Assembly (NCBI RefSeq): GCF_052119645.1
Contig: NZ_JBGQOM010000003.1
Location: forward strand, 124,001 to 188,000
Length of the DNA stretch: 64,000 bases
Origin: Paraglaciecola sp030730205
Lineage (GTDB): Bacteria > Pseudomonadota > Gammaproteobacteria > Enterobacterales > Alteromonadaceae
Direction: 5' to 3'
In this document: positions 46,626 to 55,482 of the stretch, piece after piece
How positions within the stretch are numbered: the first letter of the stretch is position 1
Layout: each line of letters opens with the position of its first letter
Program-made: the position numbers and the translations under genes
The notes under the pieces: generated by a model
Told to the model about the DNA's origin: nothing
Databases searched by the model: none
What the model saw: the letters and a program-made list of their open reading frames with translations, nothing else

Positions 46626-47897
46626 CTATAAAAACCACTTCCACACAATAAAGACCAACAAAAAACCAAACAAATAGAGTAGTCCGGCATAACTGAGCAA
46701 GCGCAGGCCGAAGCCCCCCTTGAGCTCAGTTTGGATCTCAGCACTGTAGACTAATTTATGATTTAGCCAGGCAAACATCGGGGTCGTGATAAAAGCCAAG
46801 GTCATTGCAAAACCCAGCATGGGTAGTAAGGCTGATTGAAAAAATAAAACAATGGTAAAACTCGCTATGGCCACCAGCAACAACCATCGCACAAATAAGG
46901 CATTGCTGACCTGTTTTTTACCTTTGAGTAAGCTAAAGCCTTCAGCCAACGCCCGAGAGTATCCGTCGTATACGGTGATCGCAGAGCCAAAAATACAAAG
47001 AAAAGCTACAATGGCAATTAAATAACGAGACCATTCTCCCATGGTGTGGGCATATAAATTCACTAGTTGATGCGAAAAACCGATCCCGCCATTGGCTAGC
47101 TGCTCACCACTGCCGTGTAAAACCAATGCACCTAAAGCGAGAAAAACGAGGGCGAGCAACAAGGTGGTGATATAGCCTAAATTAAAATCAAATAAGGCTG
47201 ATTTAGCCGTTACTTCTTGGCTACGACACTGCTGTTTGTACCACAAAGACGTAATACAGGAAATTTCAATAGGAGCAGGCATCCAACCCATAGTGACGAC
47301 CAAAAAACCTATAGTGGCTAAGGTCCATGGCGAAGGCGATATATAGTCTATTGGCGCGACAGGCCCCTGATACCAAGCCATACATGCTGCTGTTAAGGTA
47401 GTCAGTACCAACACCGCCATGATTAATTTTGCGGCTTTATTTAGCAGCACAAAATGCCCCGCTATTAATACCACTAAAATCACCAGTAAAATAATGCCCG
47501 CTAACCAAGGTATAGGTAATGAAACGGGCAAAAAATATCCCATTAAACTTGCAGAGAACATCAATAACGCAGCGGAGTTCACCACTGCCGCAACATTATT
47601 TAGAATAAAGCTCGTGGCTAAATACCCCTTTCCCATTTGAAAATAGCCGAACTGCAAGGTTTCTTTGGTACTGATGGTGTAACTGACTGCAGCACGAAAA
47701 AACGGATATTTTAGAACATTAACCAAAAAAATAAGCACCGCTAATTGCCAACCAAATTTTGCACCTGCTTGGGTCGATGCCACTAAATGACTCCCTCCCA
47801 CCGCCGCTGTAGCCATTAAAACTCCTGGGCCGAGTAATTGAATTATTTTGGCAAAAGGAGAGCCTGAATGAGAGCTGGCATGTTGGTTTTGCTGCAC
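46626..47897 (-). CDS. Nramp-family transporter with altered metal-binding motifs
   Basis: This 423-residue protein with about eleven membrane helices has the Nramp fold: GPGVLMATAAVGGSH near residues 23-37 and AGAKFGWQL after it. The canonical metal motif DPGN of helix 1 reads GGSH (34-37), and the helix-6 MPHN reads MPAP (in TMGWMPAPIEIS). Canonical Mn2+/Fe2+ binding is therefore unlikely; other substrates such as Mg2+ (as in Nramp-related magnesium transporters) or organic solutes should be considered. A GTG start at 47897 has AGGA eight bases upstream. It is a single-gene unit. Confidence 0.82.
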   Translation of the reverse strand: MQQNQHASSHSGSPFAKIIQLLGPGVLMATAAVGGSHLVASTQAGAKFGWQLAVLIFLVNVLKYPFFRAAVSYTISTKETLQFGYFQMGKGYLATSFILNNVAAVVNSAALLMFSASLMGYFLPVSLPIPWLAGIILLVILVVLIAGHFVLLNKAAKLIMAVLVLTTLTAACMAWYQGPVAPIDYISPSPWTLATIGFLVVTMGWMPAPIEISCITSLWYKQQCRSQEVTAKSALFDFNLGYITTLLLALVFLALGALVLHGSGEQLANGGIGFSHQLVNLYAHTMGEWSRYLIAIVAFLCIFGSAITVYDGYSRALAEGFSLLKGKKQVSNALFVRWLLLVAIASFTIVLFFQSALLPMLGFAMTLAFITTPMFAWLNHKLVYSAEIQTELKGGFGLRLLSYAGLLYLFGFLLVFIVWKWFL

Positions 47898-48324
47898 TTG
47901 AATGTTCCTGTTATTACGCTTTTAGGTCCCGATTTAGCTAAGTGTAAAACAAATAAAATTTTATTTATCATCCGTTTTACTCATTGTTATAAGCAAAAAT
48001 TAGTCACTATTGCTTATCAAATATGCATTCTTTACAAATCCCTTTTACAACTCGTTTTGGTGAAGTCATTACATCAATAAGTGATACATAAGTGTTGCTT
48101 GTTAGATGCGGCATTTGAAAACATCACTAAACCACGTTTTTCTCACTCCAAAAATGGCTAAAGTCGATCGTATAAGGCAGCGACTTAATCATCGACAAGT
48201 AAGCGACTGCTGGCTATTATAATTAGGCAGCCGTAAATAAGCGGCGCGATTAGCCAGCAGTTTTTCTGTTGTAGGAAGAAGCTGATCAAATAGTAAACTG
48301 TCAATTAATTAAAAGGATTTACAT
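47898..48324. other. Divergent promoter region between the Nramp-like gene and the lipoprotein gene
   Basis: No gene is supported in ~430 bp. The region is AT-rich near the Nramp-like gene. A repeat-like pair, CGACTTAATC and AAGCGACTGC, lies around 48180-48215 but forms no clear stem. Promoters for both genes are expected here. Confidence 0.4.
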
Positions 48325-50595
48325 ATGGATATGCCATCAGTAAATAAATTTGCTCTTAAAACAACGGCCGTGGCCGTTACCCTAATAATGCTGTCAGCCT
48401 GTGGTGGAGGTGACTCTACTCCAACTCCAACTCCAACGCCAACACCAACGCCAACACCAACACCAACACCAACACCAACACCAACACCAACACCAACAAA
48501 TAATCCACCCACGATATCGTCTAATCCAAGCTTATCTGCTACTGAAGATACCGCTTATTCTTACCAAGTAAGTGCCTCCGATCCAGACAACAGTGCGCAA
48601 GTCTTGGTTTACAGCCTCAACAATGCACCAACTGGTATGAGTATTGACACTTCAGGCTTAGTCACTTGGACGCCAACCGAGGGTGTATTAAGCTCTGGTG
48701 AGGTCAGTGTAGTTGTCGCTGAAGACGCAAGCGCAACCGCCTTAAATGTTGAACAAAGTTTTACGATCACCGTGACCCCTGTAAATGATCAACTAAGCGT
48801 TCAAGCCCTGGCCACAGATTACACTTTGGACAACGGCGCAACATTCAGTCAACAACTCGCGGTTAGCGATGTCGATGATGAAAATAATGGTAGTGATATT
48901 ACCTACACCTTAGTAGGTGCTCCAACGGGTATGACTATTTCGTCAACTGGATTAATTGAGTGGACTCCAGCATTAGCGCAATCAACAAAATATGATGTGA
49001 CAATCAATGTTACTGACGGCGGTGAAGATGGCACCGTCGCTGTGCCTGTTAGTTTTGCTGTTGATGCGCTCGTATACCAACAAATTAGCGGTAAAGTAGC
49101 CAACTATTTCACAGGTGATTTTATCGAAGCAGCTGAGTTAGTATTGGCTAATGGCTCTGCAATGAGCGCCCCCGCAACTAGTACAGTTGATGGCGACTAT
49201 GTCATTAGTGTAGTTGATCGATTTTTAGCGGATCGGATGACGCTATCAGCCAGCAGTACGGGATTTGCCAGTTACTCTTTGGTGCTAAACAGTGGATCAG
49301 ATTTATCTAATCAGTTCCTTTCCTTGGTACCGAGCGATGTAACGATGAACTTTGATCCAACTCAAGCTTTCACGTTAACTCATGAAGGAATCGACCTATT
49401 AGCATTTTTAGCCAATACGCTCGAACGTACCGATGGTATGCCAATCGAAGGACAAGTGACCGCACAAGTAACCGTCATTGACCCAAGCCGAGATATCAGC
49501 GTGATGCCGGGGGATATGTTAACGACAGATGGTGATGAATTGGTCCCTATAGAATCGTTCGGCGCTATGGATGTTATCTTAACTGACGCGGCTGGTGCAG
49601 CTGTTGATGTGCAAAGCGGACAAACCGTTACCATTCGCATTCCGTTGAGTGAAAGCTCAACTACACCACCTGCCACTATCCCTCTCTATTACTTTGATTC
49701 ATCAACTGGCGCGTGGGTTGAAGAGGGCACGGCGAACCTGACTACTGAAAATGGTGAAACCTTTTATGCAGGTACCGTGGGGCACTTTACCACTTGGAAC
49801 GCAGATCAAGTTTACTCCACGATTTTCATAGAAGGTTGTGTGGTAGATCTTGACGGTTCGCCTTTGGAAAATGCGACAGTTCGTTCGACTGGTCGAACTT
49901 ACAATGGCCAATCGACAGCAAGGACTGACGCCAGCGGAAATTTTTCGATCCCAGTGATGATGGACAGCACCGTTTTACTGTATAGCTCTAACGGCAATCA
50001 AAGCCGAACCCTAACGGTAAATGTCGGTAACACCAACGAAGTACTTGACTCGTGTTTAGAACTTTCTGCTGCTACTGCAACCGTCACGCTAACATGGGGT
50101 GAAGAGCCTCGTGATCTAGACAGCCATTTTTATGGGCCGGCCAATGCCGAAGCTAGCTCTGAATTTCACGTTTATTACTCGAATGATGAGGTTACGGTAG
50201 AAGATTCGACCATCTATTTAGACGTCGATGATACGAGCAGCTATGGTCCTGAAATTATTACTATTCCAACGTTCCCCTTTGCTGGTCGTTACCAATATGT
50301 AGTGCATGAATACAGTGGTTCAGGCAATATTTTGATTTCTCCCGCAAGAGTAGAAGTAAAAGTAGGCACCCAAACACGAATTTTCTCGCCCTCAGAGGGG
50401 AACATCACCAACTACTGGCACGCATTTGATTTTGTAGTGGATACTGCGGGCAACATCACCATCGAAGAAGTCGATCAATGGATATCTGGTTTTAGTGGCA
50501 GAGTTCAACAACCTCAGAGCGTGACGCCTCAATTGATGTATAAAAAATCGGGGTTGAAATCACGAGCGATACAGCAAAAGTATTACAAACAGTAA
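48325..50595 (+). CDS. Large lipoprotein with Pro-Thr linker and cadherin-like/Ig-like domains
   Basis: This 756-residue surface lipoprotein has a lipobox (MLSAC), a (Pro-Thr)13-type linker at ~33-59, two cadherin-like/Ig repeats (~62-150 and ~155-245, with TEDTAYSYQVSASDPD and SGLVTWTP / TGLIEWTP motifs) and carboxypeptidase-regulatory-like segments (~253-330 and ~505-580, with GSPLENATVRS and ARTDASGNFSIPV). A middle ~340-500 region has FDPTQAFTLTHEGIDL and GHFTTWNAD, and a C-terminal ~590-730 domain has LTWGEEPRDLDSHFYGP, similar in style to bacterial YfaP-like domains. It is probably an outer-membrane-anchored adhesion or envelope protein. AAAAGGA precedes the start. Confidence 0.8.
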   Translation: MDMPSVNKFALKTTAVAVTLIMLSACGGGDSTPTPTPTPTPTPTPTPTPTPTPTPTPTNNPPTISSNPSLSATEDTAYSYQVSASDPDNSAQVLVYSLNNAPTGMSIDTSGLVTWTPTEGVLSSGEVSVVVAEDASATALNVEQSFTITVTPVNDQLSVQALATDYTLDNGATFSQQLAVSDVDDENNGSDITYTLVGAPTGMTISSTGLIEWTPALAQSTKYDVTINVTDGGEDGTVAVPVSFAVDALVYQQISGKVANYFTGDFIEAAELVLANGSAMSAPATSTVDGDYVISVVDRFLADRMTLSASSTGFASYSLVLNSGSDLSNQFLSLVPSDVTMNFDPTQAFTLTHEGIDLLAFLANTLERTDGMPIEGQVTAQVTVIDPSRDISVMPGDMLTTDGDELVPIESFGAMDVILTDAAGAAVDVQSGQTVTIRIPLSESSTTPPATIPLYYFDSSTGAWVEEGTANLTTENGETFYAGTVGHFTTWNADQVYSTIFIEGCVVDLDGSPLENATVRSTGRTYNGQSTARTDASGNFSIPVMMDSTVLLYSSNGNQSRTLTVNVGNTNEVLDSCLELSAATATVTLTWGEEPRDLDSHFYGPANAEASSEFHVYYSNDEVTVEDSTIYLDVDDTSSYGPEIITIPTFPFAGRYQYVVHEYSGSGNILISPARVEVKVGTQTRIFSPSEGNITNYWHAFDFVVDTAGNITIEEVDQWISGFSGRVQQPQSVTPQLMYKKSGLKSRAIQQKYYKQ
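48421..48498 (+). repeat. Hexanucleotide repeat encoding the Pro-Thr linker
   Basis: Thirteen units of CCAACN run without interruption: the first five are CCAACT, CCAACT, CCAACG, CCAACA and CCAACG, and the rest are all CCAACA. The pure run of identical units at the 3' side suggests recent slippage expansion. Units are six bases, so length changes keep the frame. Confidence 0.95.
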
Positions 50596-50618
50596 ATACT
50601 GGTCCGCTGTAAAAACGC

Positions 50619-50650
50619 AAAAGGGTTGATGACGTTATCAACCCTTTTTT
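50619..50650. terminator. Bidirectional intrinsic terminator
   Basis: AAAAGGGTTGAT and ATCAACCCTTTT pair around a 6-base loop (GACGTT) with A-rich and T-rich flanks. It lies between the convergent ends of the lipoprotein gene and the KtrB gene and should stop both. Confidence 0.9.
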
Positions 50651-50668
50651 ACACTATTGAAAATTATA

Positions 50669-52033
50669 TTAGCCTATAGTCAATTGTGTTTCAGGATACC
50701 TAAGGCGTTTTTTCCGAGGACTCGCTAAAAAATACGCTAAGGTTAATGGCCCTAATCTACCCATAAACATCAATAAAATAATAATAAACTCTCCGACTCC
50801 GGATAAAGAGCCGGTTAGGCCTCTAGACAAACCCACTGTACCCAGCGCTGATACCGCTTCAAACACCACATCAAGAAATGGCGCATCTTCACTGAGTAAT
50901 AAAATAAAGATAGCTATCCACGTAACGCCAACGGATATCATGGTCAAGGCTAGGGCTTTATACACGCTTTCTTTAGCCACCTCTCGGTTATACAAGGTAA
51001 TGGCTTTGTCTCTACGTAAATAACTGTAGGTGGCCATAATCAGCACAATAAAGGTCACAACCTTGATTCCGCTGGCGGTACTTAAGGAGCCGCCGCCAAT
51101 AAACATCAGTAGCAACATTAAGGCACTGGTACTCTCTTCTAAGTGCTCAATAGCAAGAGTATTAAAGCCTGCAGTTCTAGGTGATACAGCTTGAAACCAA
51201 GCCGCTAGCCATTTGCCCCCTTCACTTAAAGGCTGCATGGTATTGGGGTTGTTGTACTCAATGGCATAGATAGCAAACAGCGCAAGGGTATTAATGATCA
51301 CTGTGCCCAATATCATGGTTTTGCTGTAAGGGGTCATCGCCCTCCATGATTTTGACTTAAGTGCGTCCATCCACACCGTAAATCCTAAACCACCAGCAAT
51401 AAACAACCCGGTGATGGTGAAGTTAATCGTCGGGTCGTCTACGTAGGGCATCAGACTGTTGGGAGCCAAGGCAAAACCGGCGTTGTTGAAGGCACTGATG
51501 GTATAAAAAAAACCGTGAAAAACGCTCTGCTGCCAGCCTAATTCTTGATGCCAATACACCGACAAAATAACAAAGCCGATGCATTCCACTATGACTGAAA
51601 AAAACAGCACTGATTTAGCCACACTTATCAGGGTGGAAGCACTGGTTTGATTAAAGGCTTCTTTGGCCACCACCCCTTGCATAAAACCCACTCTTCCGCC
51701 AAGGGCAATAAGCGTAACCACCGCAAACGTCATCAAACCAATGCCACCGCATTGAATCAAAAGCGCTATGACAGTTTGTCCAAATACGGTAAACACACTG
51801 CCAGTGTCCAGTACGACTAATCCCGTAACCGTTACAGCGGATGTAGCAGTAAATAAGCTTTGTTCCCAGCTTATCGAAGACGTCGTCGCAAAAGGCAACA
51901 TTAACAGTAAGGTGCCCAATAAAATCAATAAGGCAAAACTACCCGCTAATATAAAAGGGGGGGCCGCATTAATTTTTTTGGACGAGGTGGTTTTGCGGTC
52001 AATGGGCGCTTGAGAAGGATGCCAAAGTACCAT
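50669..52033 (-). CDS. ktrB: Potassium channel subunit KtrB/TrkH family
   Basis: This 454-residue integral membrane protein moves K+ (with Na+ coupling in KtrAB). It shows four pore-loop repeats, each with a selectivity-filter-like Gly region: TATSAVTVTGLVV, AFNNAGFA, SPRTAGFNT and SALGTVGLSRG. ATG 52033 is preferred to an upstream TTG at 52042. Its start lies 5 bp after the KtrA stop codon, so the two form an operon. A bidirectional terminator follows. Confidence 0.93.
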   Translation of the reverse strand: MVLWHPSQAPIDRKTTSSKKINAAPPFILAGSFALLILLGTLLLMLPFATTSSISWEQSLFTATSAVTVTGLVVLDTGSVFTVFGQTVIALLIQCGGIGLMTFAVVTLIALGGRVGFMQGVVAKEAFNQTSASTLISVAKSVLFFSVIVECIGFVILSVYWHQELGWQQSVFHGFFYTISAFNNAGFALAPNSLMPYVDDPTINFTITGLFIAGGLGFTVWMDALKSKSWRAMTPYSKTMILGTVIINTLALFAIYAIEYNNPNTMQPLSEGGKWLAAWFQAVSPRTAGFNTLAIEHLEESTSALMLLLMFIGGGSLSTASGIKVVTFIVLIMATYSYLRRDKAITLYNREVAKESVYKALALTMISVGVTWIAIFILLLSEDAPFLDVVFEAVSALGTVGLSRGLTGSLSGVGEFIIILLMFMGRLGPLTLAYFLASPRKKRLRYPETQLTIG

Positions 52034-52038
52034 ACTGA

Positions 52039-52692
52039 TCAAGCCAATTTGGGGGCGATATGTTTAAGCGCCGCGCGTTTACCACAAAGCAGCAGTATGT
52101 CGTTTTCCTGCACGGCAAAATCAGGCGCAATATGGGTAAAAGTTTTGCTTTGACGCTTAATGAGCAAGGTATCAATGGCGCCTTTGGTGTCTGCTAATAA
52201 TTTACTCAGCTGATGGCCATGTAGGTGGACTTTGATATGGATTTCAACCACATAAAGGCCGTCACCTAAAGCAATATAGTCGTTGACCATGGGGTAGTTC
52301 AGAGCTTGAGCGATACGCATGCCCATTTCTTCTTCGGGATGAACAATTCGAGATACGCCAAGTTTAGATATGATGGTGTGATGGGCCTTAGTACTGGCTT
52401 TGACCCAGATATTTTTAACCCCAATATTTTTTAAGCTCAGAGTACACAGAATACTCGATTGCATATCTTCACCAATAGCAACTAGCACGGTGTCACTGTT
52501 TTGCAAATCCAGCTCGCTTAGGGCGTTTTCATCAGTACAATCACAAATCACCACTTGCGTTAAGTGATCTGCATACTTATCTGCCACCTTAGGGTCGCTG
52601 TCTACGCCGGTGACAGTGTGTCCTAAGTGGATCAGTTCTTGGCAGGCAGAAACACCAAAACGCCCTAAACCAATTACCGTAAAATGCGCCAT
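52039..52692 (-). CDS. ktrA: Potassium uptake regulatory subunit KtrA (RCK)
   Basis: This 217-residue cytoplasmic protein has one RCK_N domain with nucleotide-binding GLGRFG (VIGLGRFGVSA, then the acidic end of strand 2 in GVDSDPK, and VAIGED) and one RCK_C domain (~135-215). A single RCK unit marks it as KtrA type rather than the double TrkA. It binds nucleotides and gates KtrB. GGAG precedes the start. It follows the KdpE-like regulator by 56 bp. Confidence 0.93.
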   Translation of the reverse strand: MAHFTVIGLGRFGVSACQELIHLGHTVTGVDSDPKVADKYADHLTQVVICDCTDENALSELDLQNSDTVLVAIGEDMQSSILCTLSLKNIGVKNIWVKASTKAHHTIISKLGVSRIVHPEEEMGMRIAQALNYPMVNDYIALGDGLYVVEIHIKVHLHGHQLSKLLADTKGAIDTLLIKRQSKTFTHIAPDFAVQENDILLLCGKRAALKHIAPKLA

Positions 52693-52748
52693 GTTCTCTA
52701 CTCCAACAATCTCGCTAAATAGCCTTTAAACGTATGCGATTAAGTGCC

Positions 52749-53432
52749 TTAGTTACCAATAAAGCGGTAACCTAATCCGGGCTCGGTTTTTATAAAATGC
52801 GGCTCTTCAGCATCGTCCCCTAGCTTTTTTCGTAACTGCGTGACGAGTACCCGTAAATAGTGAGAATCATCAGCATGGGAAGCCCCCCATATATCGATTA
52901 ATAGTTTTTTTTGATTAACAAGAACATGAGGTTGGCTGGCGAGCTTAACCAGTAATTGATGTTCTTTTTTAGTCAGGTGGACAATCGCTTTGTCTTGATA
53001 AACAAGGGGTTCTTCTGTTTTTATGACTAAGGAGTCAAATCGTAACTCAGCCGGCATGACGTCGTATTTGATATCTCGTAACAGTACTTTTATGCGCGAT
53101 ATTAGTTCTCTGATACCGAAGGGTTTGCTCAAATAATCGTTAGCGCCAGCGTCAAGTAATCTAACTTTCTCGGCTTCCTGATCTCTCGCGGTTAATACCA
53201 AGACCGGTATATGGCTCATTTCTCGGATCTTCTTTAACACCGCCCGACCATCAAGGTCAGGCAAGCCTAAGTCTAAAATGATGAGATTCGGCTTTTCTTG
53301 GTTAAATAATTCGAGACCCGCCATAGCCGTAAACGAGCCAATATAATCAAAACCCTCTGCCGCCAATGAAATCGAGATAAAGTCGTGAATTTTGGCCTCG
53401 TCATCAATCAGCAATACCTTAGGCTTAAACAT
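52749..53432 (-). CDS. KdpE-like response regulator
   Basis: This 227-residue OmpR-family protein has a receiver (VLLIDDEAKI, phosphoacceptor Asp in LIILDLGLPDLDG, Lys in YLSKPFGIRE) and a winged-helix domain (VHLTKKEHQLLVKLASQP, LRVLVTQLRKKLGD, EPGLGYRF). The output domain resembles KdpE. ATG 53432 has GGAG eight bases upstream. It overlaps the last codons of the kinase gene and is followed by ktrA and ktrB. Confidence 0.9.
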   Translation of the reverse strand: MFKPKVLLIDDEAKIHDFISISLAAEGFDYIGSFTAMAGLELFNQEKPNLIILDLGLPDLDGRAVLKKIREMSHIPVLVLTARDQEAEKVRLLDAGANDYLSKPFGIRELISRIKVLLRDIKYDVMPAELRFDSLVIKTEEPLVYQDKAIVHLTKKEHQLLVKLASQPHVLVNQKKLLIDIWGASHADDSHYLRVLVTQLRKKLGDDAEEPHFIKTEPGLGYRFIGN

Positions 53433-54456
53433 TCTCTTCTCCAATAGGCAACAGCAACTCAATGGTACAACCGATTTCACCGTCAACAACTGCAATACGT
53501 CCGCCGTGAGCTTCTACAATTCCTTTGGCTACACTTAAACCAATACCGCTGCCCCCTTCGCCCGCATCACCAATACGCCCTGAGTAAAACGCGTCAAAAA
53601 TCTTGAGGCGTTTTTCTGGCGGGATGCCTGGCCCTTTGTCTTTTATCTGAACACGAGTAAATTGCTGATCACTCTCTACTTCGACAACAACCTGTTGCTC
53701 TTTGGGTGAGTATTTCAGGGCATTATCAACAATGTTGTAAATAGCTTGTTCGATCAGGGCATCTTGGATATTCACTGCATGCAAGGGGGCACTTTTCCTG
53801 ATGCTTAAACGCTGGTCAGAAAACCTGCTTTCGAGTCGTTTTATCACCGGCCAAAGTGACTGGCGGACAAACACCCAATTAAAGGCATTATTTTTTAAAC
53901 GCGTTAACTGCAATAAGTTTTCAACGTAATTGTGAAGGCGGTGACTTTCATCAATGGCGCTGTTGATAAGGGTATGTTGCTCTTGTTCACTGATTTTGTG
54001 TTTGTATTCTTGAAAGGTACTAAGTGAGCCAATAATACTGGCGAGTGGCGTTCTTAAGTCATGAGAAACCGACAGCAACACGTTAGAACGGATTTCAGCC
54101 TGCTCTAAGGCCTCACTTTTTTTACGATAACGAATTGAAAATTCGCTGGTTAAAATGGCAACTGAAATGAAAATAATGGAGTTCATAATATCCTCCAGTT
54201 CAAACATATGCAGCGAATACAAGGGGTAGGTAAAAAAGTAGTTATAGATAAGCGCACATAGTATGCCTGCCAGAGCAGTAGCACTGCGACTCGATGTTAC
54301 CGAAACCAACACCACTGCCAATTGCAAAATGAGCAGTACACCACTTTTGGGTAAAATAGTGGCGGGTAGCAATAAAGCTAAAACAGAAAAAACAAATACC
54401 ACGCCAAAAGAAAAAATATAGGCATACACTTTGTTTTTTATTAATTTTTCGAACAT
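53425..54456 (-). CDS. Short KdpD-like sensor histidine kinase
   Basis: This 343-residue kinase corresponds to the membrane (DUF4118-like, four helices within ~12-105) and kinase parts of KdpD. It has a DHp domain with His132 in SVSHDLRTPLASIIGS and an ATPase domain (IVDNALKYSP, KDKGPGIPPEK, GSGIGLSVAKGIVEAHGG). The large N-terminal KdpD sensor and Usp domains (about 400 residues in E. coli) are absent. With the KdpE-like regulator and KtrAB downstream, it should sense K+ or osmotic state for KtrAB. No kdpFABC genes are in the window. Confidence 0.9.
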   Translation of the reverse strand: MFEKLIKNKVYAYIFSFGVVFVFSVLALLLPATILPKSGVLLILQLAVVLVSVTSSRSATALAGILCALIYNYFFTYPLYSLHMFELEDIMNSIIFISVAILTSEFSIRYRKKSEALEQAEIRSNVLLSVSHDLRTPLASIIGSLSTFQEYKHKISEQEQHTLINSAIDESHRLHNYVENLLQLTRLKNNAFNWVFVRQSLWPVIKRLESRFSDQRLSIRKSAPLHAVNIQDALIEQAIYNIVDNALKYSPKEQQVVVEVESDQQFTRVQIKDKGPGIPPEKRLKIFDAFYSGRIGDAGEGGSGIGLSVAKGIVEAHGGRIAVVDGEIGCTIELLLPIGEENV

Positions 54457-54564
54457 CCACAGTATGCCAATTTGAACACTATGGATGCATTGTAACGATG
54501 CGGATAAAAAAATAGCGTTAAATTTACATAAAATTTGACGCTATTTTATTGCTAGCCCCCAGAG

Positions 54565-55482
54565 CTACTCCATCATGGCCTTGATATGTACCGTTACACT
54601 GCGCCCTAACGCGCTAAGAGCATAACCACCTTCTAAAGTAGAAATCATCTTGCCTTGACTATGTTTATTGGCGATTTTTTTCAGCTCTGCGGTGATCCAA
54701 TGGTAGTCCGTTTCGACTAAATTAAAATGGGCCATTTCATCTTCATAATGGCCATCAAAACCTGCTGAAATTAAAATAAGCTGGGGGGCAAACGCATCTA
54801 ACTTTTCTAACCATTGCTCAGTAATTTTTTGCATAAACTCATCACCATAGGTGCCCGCAGGTAAAGGCAAATTCAAGATATGCTCATTTCCAGGCCCAAC
54901 ATTGTAGGGATAAAAAGGCGATTCAAAAGACGAGCAAAATAGCACCCGCGGATCATCAAAAAAGATGTTTTCGGTGCCGTTGCCGTGATGCACGTCAAAA
55001 TCCACTATCGCAATACGCGCTAAGCCATATTCAGCCATGGCATAACACGCCGCGACCGCAATATTATTAAAAATACAAAAGCCCATGGCTTGGTCTTTTT
55101 CAGCATGATGCCCGGGTGGGCGTACCGCACAAAATACTTGCTCAGCCTTGCCTTGCATCACTAAATCAACAGCCATTACATTAGCACCCGCGGCATACAA
55201 GGCTGCCTCTAAACTGGGCGGCGCCATAAAAGTATCGGGGTCTAATTCCACTCGACCTTGTTGTGGCGCTTTGGCAAACACCTCATCCACATACTGTTTT
55301 GCATGGGCTAGATAAAGGTGTTGCTTATTTGCTTTCATCGCTTGTTGTTTGTCGATAACAAAATCTAAACCCGACGCAATCAGCCGGTCATTAATGGCGT
55401 GTAAACGAGCTGGGCTCTCTGGATGCTCATTGCCCATATCATGCAAACCACAGCTTGGATGGCTAATAAATACAAAACTCAT
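54565..55482 (-). CDS. Histone deacetylase-like amidohydrolase
   Basis: This 305-residue zinc-dependent deacetylase-family enzyme shows HPESPARL, VRPPGHHA (catalytic His pair), DFDVHHGNGTENIF (zinc Asp and His), SAGFDGH (second zinc Asp) and EGGYAL. Family members deacetylate polyamines, acetoin-related compounds or proteins. The gene overlaps the stop of the upstream acetyl-CoA hydrolase-GNAT gene by four bases (ATGA), implying coupled translation and a linked role in acetyl-group handling. Confidence 0.92.
   Translation of the reverse strand: MSFVFISHPSCGLHDMGNEHPESPARLHAINDRLIASGLDFVIDKQQAMKANKQHLYLAHAKQYVDEVFAKAPQQGRVELDPDTFMAPPSLEAALYAAGANVMAVDLVMQGKAEQVFCAVRPPGHHAEKDQAMGFCIFNNIAVAACYAMAEYGLARIAIVDFDVHHGNGTENIFFDDPRVLFCSSFESPFYPYNVGPGNEHILNLPLPAGTYGDEFMQKITEQWLEKLDAFAPQLILISAGFDGHYEDEMAHFNLVETDYHWITAELKKIANKHSQGKMISTLEGGYALSALGRSVTVHIKAMME

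Noticed and set aside
48309..48512. Minus-strand open frame with a long Gly-Val repeat
   Set aside because: It is the complement of the (CCAACN)13 repeat in the lipoprotein gene and has no start signal or family-like sequence.
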